A stretch of DNA of 8,167 nucleotides, taken from NCBI GenBank assembly GCA_030622395.1, contig JAUXGF010000107.1, forward strand, positions 1 through 8,167, given 5' to 3'. Position 1 is the stretch's first letter; each line of letters starts with the position of its first letter. The stretch comes from Calditrichaceae bacterium (lineage in GTDB: Bacteria; Calditrichota; Calditrichia; Calditrichales; Calditrichaceae). Below the pieces are notes generated by a model. It was given only the letters and a program-made list of their open reading frames with translations, was not told where the DNA came from and made no database searches. This document shows positions 6,546 to 8,167 of this stretch, piece after piece. A program made the position numbers and the translations under genes.

Positions 6546-6586
6546 ACAAAATAAAAAAGGGCTGCCAATTTTTTTGACAGCCCTTT
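6546..6586 (-). terminator. Intrinsic terminator of the Cys-rich/GcvH-like gene
   Basis: On the minus strand AAAGGGCTGTCA pairs with TGGCAGCCCTTT (12 bp with one G-U pair) around an A-rich loop and runs into TTTATTTT. It starts 37 bases after the stop codon at 6623, the expected position and orientation for a rho-independent terminator closing a single-gene unit. Confidence 0.82.
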
Positions 6587-6622
6587 ACTGATATGAAATA
6601 TTAGTTGTGATCAAAAGGTGTT

Positions 6623-7561
6623 TTAACGGACATATAAATGCTTTTTAACGAGCTCATTCCATTTTTCCTTAGATATGTTGCTGCTAATATCGGTTGTCAT
6701 TTGAGCGCCGTCTTGTAAAGTTAATCCAACGTCTTCATGAATCGACCGGCTGAGTAAGTTGGCTTCGTCCGTCATCCAAATTTTTGCTTCAGTATCCGTT
6801 AAGTAATTTTTTGTGCTTTTTCTAATGCTCTTAGGTTCAATTGTCATTAACCATCCATCTGTGTAAGACTTATCCGCCGCCAACTGAGCATTTTCCAAAA
6901 GATTATGATTAATTGATTCTACAACGCCCTCTACCGGTGAAAGGAACTTTATATCGCCATAATCGTGATGAATTACCCAGGAACCTTCTTCAAGTTCTAA
7001 TTTACTTCCGATTGCCGGTAAATCTATGTTGTTTATTTTACCGATTATTCTTCTTGCAAAATCATCAATACCAATTCTGAACAATCCGTTTCTTTCTAAA
7101 TGCAGCCATAAATGATTGCGGAAATAGAATAAATTATCGGGCATATCAAGTCCGGCTACTTTGGGGAATTCCTTTACGTCTGCAAAAGTGGGTTGAATAC
7201 GATCCTGCATCATTTGATCGAATGAACACTCACCGCAACGGAAACTGTTTGGACAAATCTTATAAGAAACATCTCCCATTAACATATAACGGCATTTTCT
7301 CTGGTCTGAGGGAAGATTGCGAAATTCTTCCATCCATTCAACAATTTCTTTCTTTCTGGGTATGGATGTACTCTCTGCCGCTTTTTCTTTGGTTTGTATT
7401 GCCTTATTGGACATTGCCATATCATATTCACATGTACTGCATTGATAATTGTTATTACATAATTTGTATGATACAACTCCCGCTTCCATCCATATACATT
7501 TTCTTTCGCCCGAAGGGATAACCTTCATCCCTTTTGTACCTTCTCTTAATTTTACGTCCAT
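6623..7561 (-). CDS. Duplicated four-cysteine module protein with a GcvH-like domain lacking the lipoyl lysine
   Basis: A 312-residue soluble protein with no signal peptide. Two homologous Cys modules come first: C22-x12-C35-x5-C41-x2-C44 and C90-x12-C103-x5-C109-x2-C112. Both contain G-x-V-S-Y-K-[LI]-C and C-x2-C-x-[YF]-D. Each could hold one Zn or an Fe-S centre. Residues ~144-243 resemble glycine cleavage H protein: YFRNHLWLHLERNGLFRIGIDDFA, then LPAIGSKLELEEGSW, SPVEGVVESIN and DGWLMTIEP. Counting back from the SPV/APV proline, the lipoyl-lysine position is Tyr201, so classical lipoylation is not expected. The C-terminal ~65 residues (AKIWMTDEANLL, LQDGA, WNELVKK) resemble the tail of GcvH-like proteins I recall from sulfate reducers and relatives. 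GGAGG six bases upstream fixes the ATG. An exact sigma-54 promoter precedes it and a terminator follows, so it is a monocistronic, conditionally expressed unit. Function unknown. Confidence 0.85.
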   Translation of the reverse strand: MDVKLREGTKGMKVIPSGERKCIWMEAGVVSYKLCNNNYQCSTCEYDMAMSNKAIQTKEKAAESTSIPRKKEIVEWMEEFRNLPSDQRKCRYMLMGDVSYKICPNSFRCGECSFDQMMQDRIQPTFADVKEFPKVAGLDMPDNLFYFRNHLWLHLERNGLFRIGIDDFARRIIGKINNIDLPAIGSKLELEEGSWVIHHDYGDIKFLSPVEGVVESINHNLLENAQLAADKSYTDGWLMTIEPKSIRKSTKNYLTDTEAKIWMTDEANLLSRSIHEDVGLTLQDGAQMTTDISSNISKEKWNELVKKHLYVR

Positions 7562-7621
7562 TTTAAACCTCCAAAATTTTATTTATGATTTTTTAATTTT
7601 ATTATCTTTGCTTTTAATTAA

Positions 7622-7637
7622 AGCAATTGACGTGCCA
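7622..7637 (-). promoter_or_regulatory. Sigma-54 (RpoN) promoter of the Cys-rich/GcvH-like gene
   Basis: The minus strand reads TGGCACG-TCAA-TTGCT, an exact match to the -24/-12 consensus TGGCACG-N4-TTGCW. The GG and GC pairs are at the required spacing. The predicted start near 7611 gives a leader of about 50 bases before the ATG. Transcription would need an AAA+ enhancer-binding protein. Confidence 0.85.
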
Positions 7638-7640
7638 AAA

Positions 7641-7652
7641 AAGATATATCTT
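7641..7652. promoter_or_regulatory. 12-bp perfect palindrome next to the sigma-54 promoter
   Basis: AAGATATATCTT lies three bases upstream of the -24 element. It could be a repressor or co-regulator site, but an AT-rich palindrome this close to the promoter may also be chance. Confidence 0.3.
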
Positions 7653-7868
7653 GCATAAATTATTTGAATGATCTGTAAAATAAATAGGGCTGTAATGTCT
7701 GGAAGTCAAGACTGCGTAAGGATAACCCCCTGTTTGCCTTAATAGGAAAAACAAGAAATTAACCATATAAAAGGATGGTAAAAAACTATTTAAACCAATA
7801 TAAACAGTTTGAAGCTTAAATATAAAACGTATATCTTACAAATAACCTGTAGAATTATTAAACACGGC

Positions 7869-7885
7869 TGTTGAATAATTCAACA
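7869..7885. promoter_or_regulatory. Candidate enhancer (upstream activator) dyad
   Basis: TGTTGAAT-A-ATTCAACA is a perfect 8-bp dyad with a one-base spacer. It is centred about 265 bases upstream of the predicted sigma-54 start. Length, symmetry and distance suit a dimeric enhancer-binding protein. Only one clear copy is visible, whereas many such activators use two. Confidence 0.45.
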
Positions 7886-7918
7886 CATAGTTTTAAATAT
7901 TGCTTGAATGAAAAATCT

Positions 7919-7967
7919 CTTTTTCGTTCGGAAACTAATCAGCGCCTGAACGAAAAAGCGCTTTTTT
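7919..7967. terminator. Possible bidirectional terminator hairpin
   Basis: CTTTTTCGTTC (7919-7929) and GAACGAAAAAG (7948-7958) are exact inverted repeats. An alternative inner stem AGCGC/GCGCT (7941-7945, 7958-7962) is followed by six T on the plus strand, and on the minus strand the outer stem is followed by AGATTTTTC. It may end minus-strand transcription from the partial gene at the window edge and insulate the sigma-54 promoter. Confidence 0.4.
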
Positions 7968-8056
7968 GTCATTTCGACCGAAGGGAGAAATCTGTAACTT
8001 CAACAATCCTAAGGGTTGTAAGATTTCTCTCCCGATAAATCGGAATCGAAATGACA
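7967..8056. repeat. 90-bp fold-back intergenic repeat
   Basis: The ends TGTCATTTCGA (7967-7977) and TCGAAATGACA (8046-8056) are perfect 11-bp inverted repeats. Further in, GGGAGAAATCT (7984-7994) pairs with AGATTTCTCTCCC (8021-8033), and ACAATCC pairs with GGGTTGT (one G-U) at the tip. The whole unit folds into one long hairpin. I recognise the style from abundant intergenic repeats of Bacteroidota/Ignavibacteriota genomes; related words occur at 6412-6444. Confidence 0.65.
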
Positions 8057-8085
8057 GTTTTGGTTAATTTTCGTTTAGATAATAA

Positions 8086-8167
8086 TTATATCTTTAACTG
8101 TTCAGTACACCTTGGACAAAATAAATTCGACTTTATATCCGTTTCTGTTATATTACCAGATGGATAC
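8086..8167 (-). CDS. C-terminal end of an unidentified ORF with a CPRC motif (partial)
   Basis: Only one minus-strand frame stays open from the window edge, ending at TAA (8086-8088) after 26 readable residues that finish NLFCPRCTEQLKI. The CxxC could be half of a zinc ribbon. Chance open length is easy to reach in 80 bases, so support comes mainly from the amino-acid composition and from the fold-back structures placed just after the stop. Identity cannot be told from this fragment. Confidence 0.35.
   Translation of the reverse strand, partial: YPSGNITETDIKSNLFCPRCTEQLKI

Larger units (their letters stand above)
6103..6622. other. Intergenic region with promoter, palindromes, inverted-repeat element and terminator
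   Basis: This 520-base gap separates the Cys-rich/GcvH-like gene from the symporter operon. From right to left it holds the intrinsic terminator of the upstream gene, an element bounded by 21-bp inverted repeats, a string of small perfect hairpins and the symporter promoter. ORFs on either strand here (6226-6441 plus, 6292-6549 minus) run through these repeats and have no family resemblance, so no gene is called. Confidence 0.7.
7562..8085. other. Regulatory and repeat region upstream of the sigma-54 gene
   Basis: This 524-base gap has no credible gene. Positions 7562-7652 hold the leader, sigma-54 promoter and palindrome. Positions 7653-7868 show nothing I can name beyond short symmetric words such as AGTCAAGACT. 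Positions 7869-7885 are the enhancer candidate, and 7919-8056 are two fold-back structures. The plus-strand ORF at 7449-7658 is a shadow of the gene and promoter. Confidence 0.65.

Noticed and set aside
7222..7521. Plus-strand ORF of 99 codons, with 7279-7476 (minus) and 7449-7658 (plus)
   Set aside because: Shadows of the Cys-rich/GcvH-like gene, whose duplicated cysteine spacing proves the true frame.
6623..7561. Ordinary glycine cleavage H protein (gcvH)
   Set aside because: It is over twice the usual length, has N-terminal Cys modules, lacks the lipoyl Lys and has no gcvT/gcvP neighbours.

Overview
The window looks like a chromosomal segment of a moderately AT-rich bacterium of the Fibrobacteres-Chlorobi-Bacteroidetes (FCB) group. 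Ignavibacteriota or Bacteroidota seem the best guesses. This rests on three things: the sdhC-sdhA order with a five-helix, four-histidine cytochrome b; promoters resembling TTG-N20-TATATTTA; and intergenic repeats of a style I associate with those genomes. The phylum is an inference, not a demonstration. Every credible gene is on the minus strand, so transcription runs right to left.

Layout, in transcription order (right to left). (1) 8086-8167: the last 26 residues of an unidentified minus-strand ORF with a CxxC motif. (2) 7562-8085: a regulatory and repeat region. It holds a 90-bp fold-back repeat, a perfect 17-bp dyad that could be an enhancer, a 12-bp palindrome and an exact sigma-54 promoter (TGGCACG-N4-TTGCT). 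(3) 6623-7561: a 312-residue protein with two identically spaced four-cysteine modules fused to a glycine-cleavage-H-like domain that lacks the lipoyl lysine. A textbook intrinsic terminator follows. (4) 6103-6555: palindromes, a ~180-bp inverted-repeat element and a housekeeping-type promoter. (5) 6010-6102 and 4472-6010: a 30-residue single-helix membrane protein whose stop overlaps the start of a PutP-like sodium:solute symporter (TAATG). (6) 3203-4330: a seven-helix membrane protein with a C-terminal DUF2914 domain, probably with its own promoter just past the symporter stop. (7) 2460-3090: a cluster of nested repeats. (8) 2279 down to position 1: sdhC and sdhA, overlapping by ATGA. sdhA is cut by the window edge, and sdhB probably lies beyond it.

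Functionally, sdhC-sdhA encode the membrane anchor and flavoprotein of complex II (succinate:quinone oxidoreductase). The symporter plus micro-protein form a compact transport operon, possibly for proline or another amino acid. The sigma-54-controlled Cys-rich/GcvH-like protein is a separate single-gene unit whose role I cannot name, and it is the most interesting locus here. The non-coding DNA is rich in repeats. It includes two 8-bp-periodic arrays whose variable cores run in the same order, and a 16-bp motif shared in inverted orientation by two regions 3.5 kb apart.
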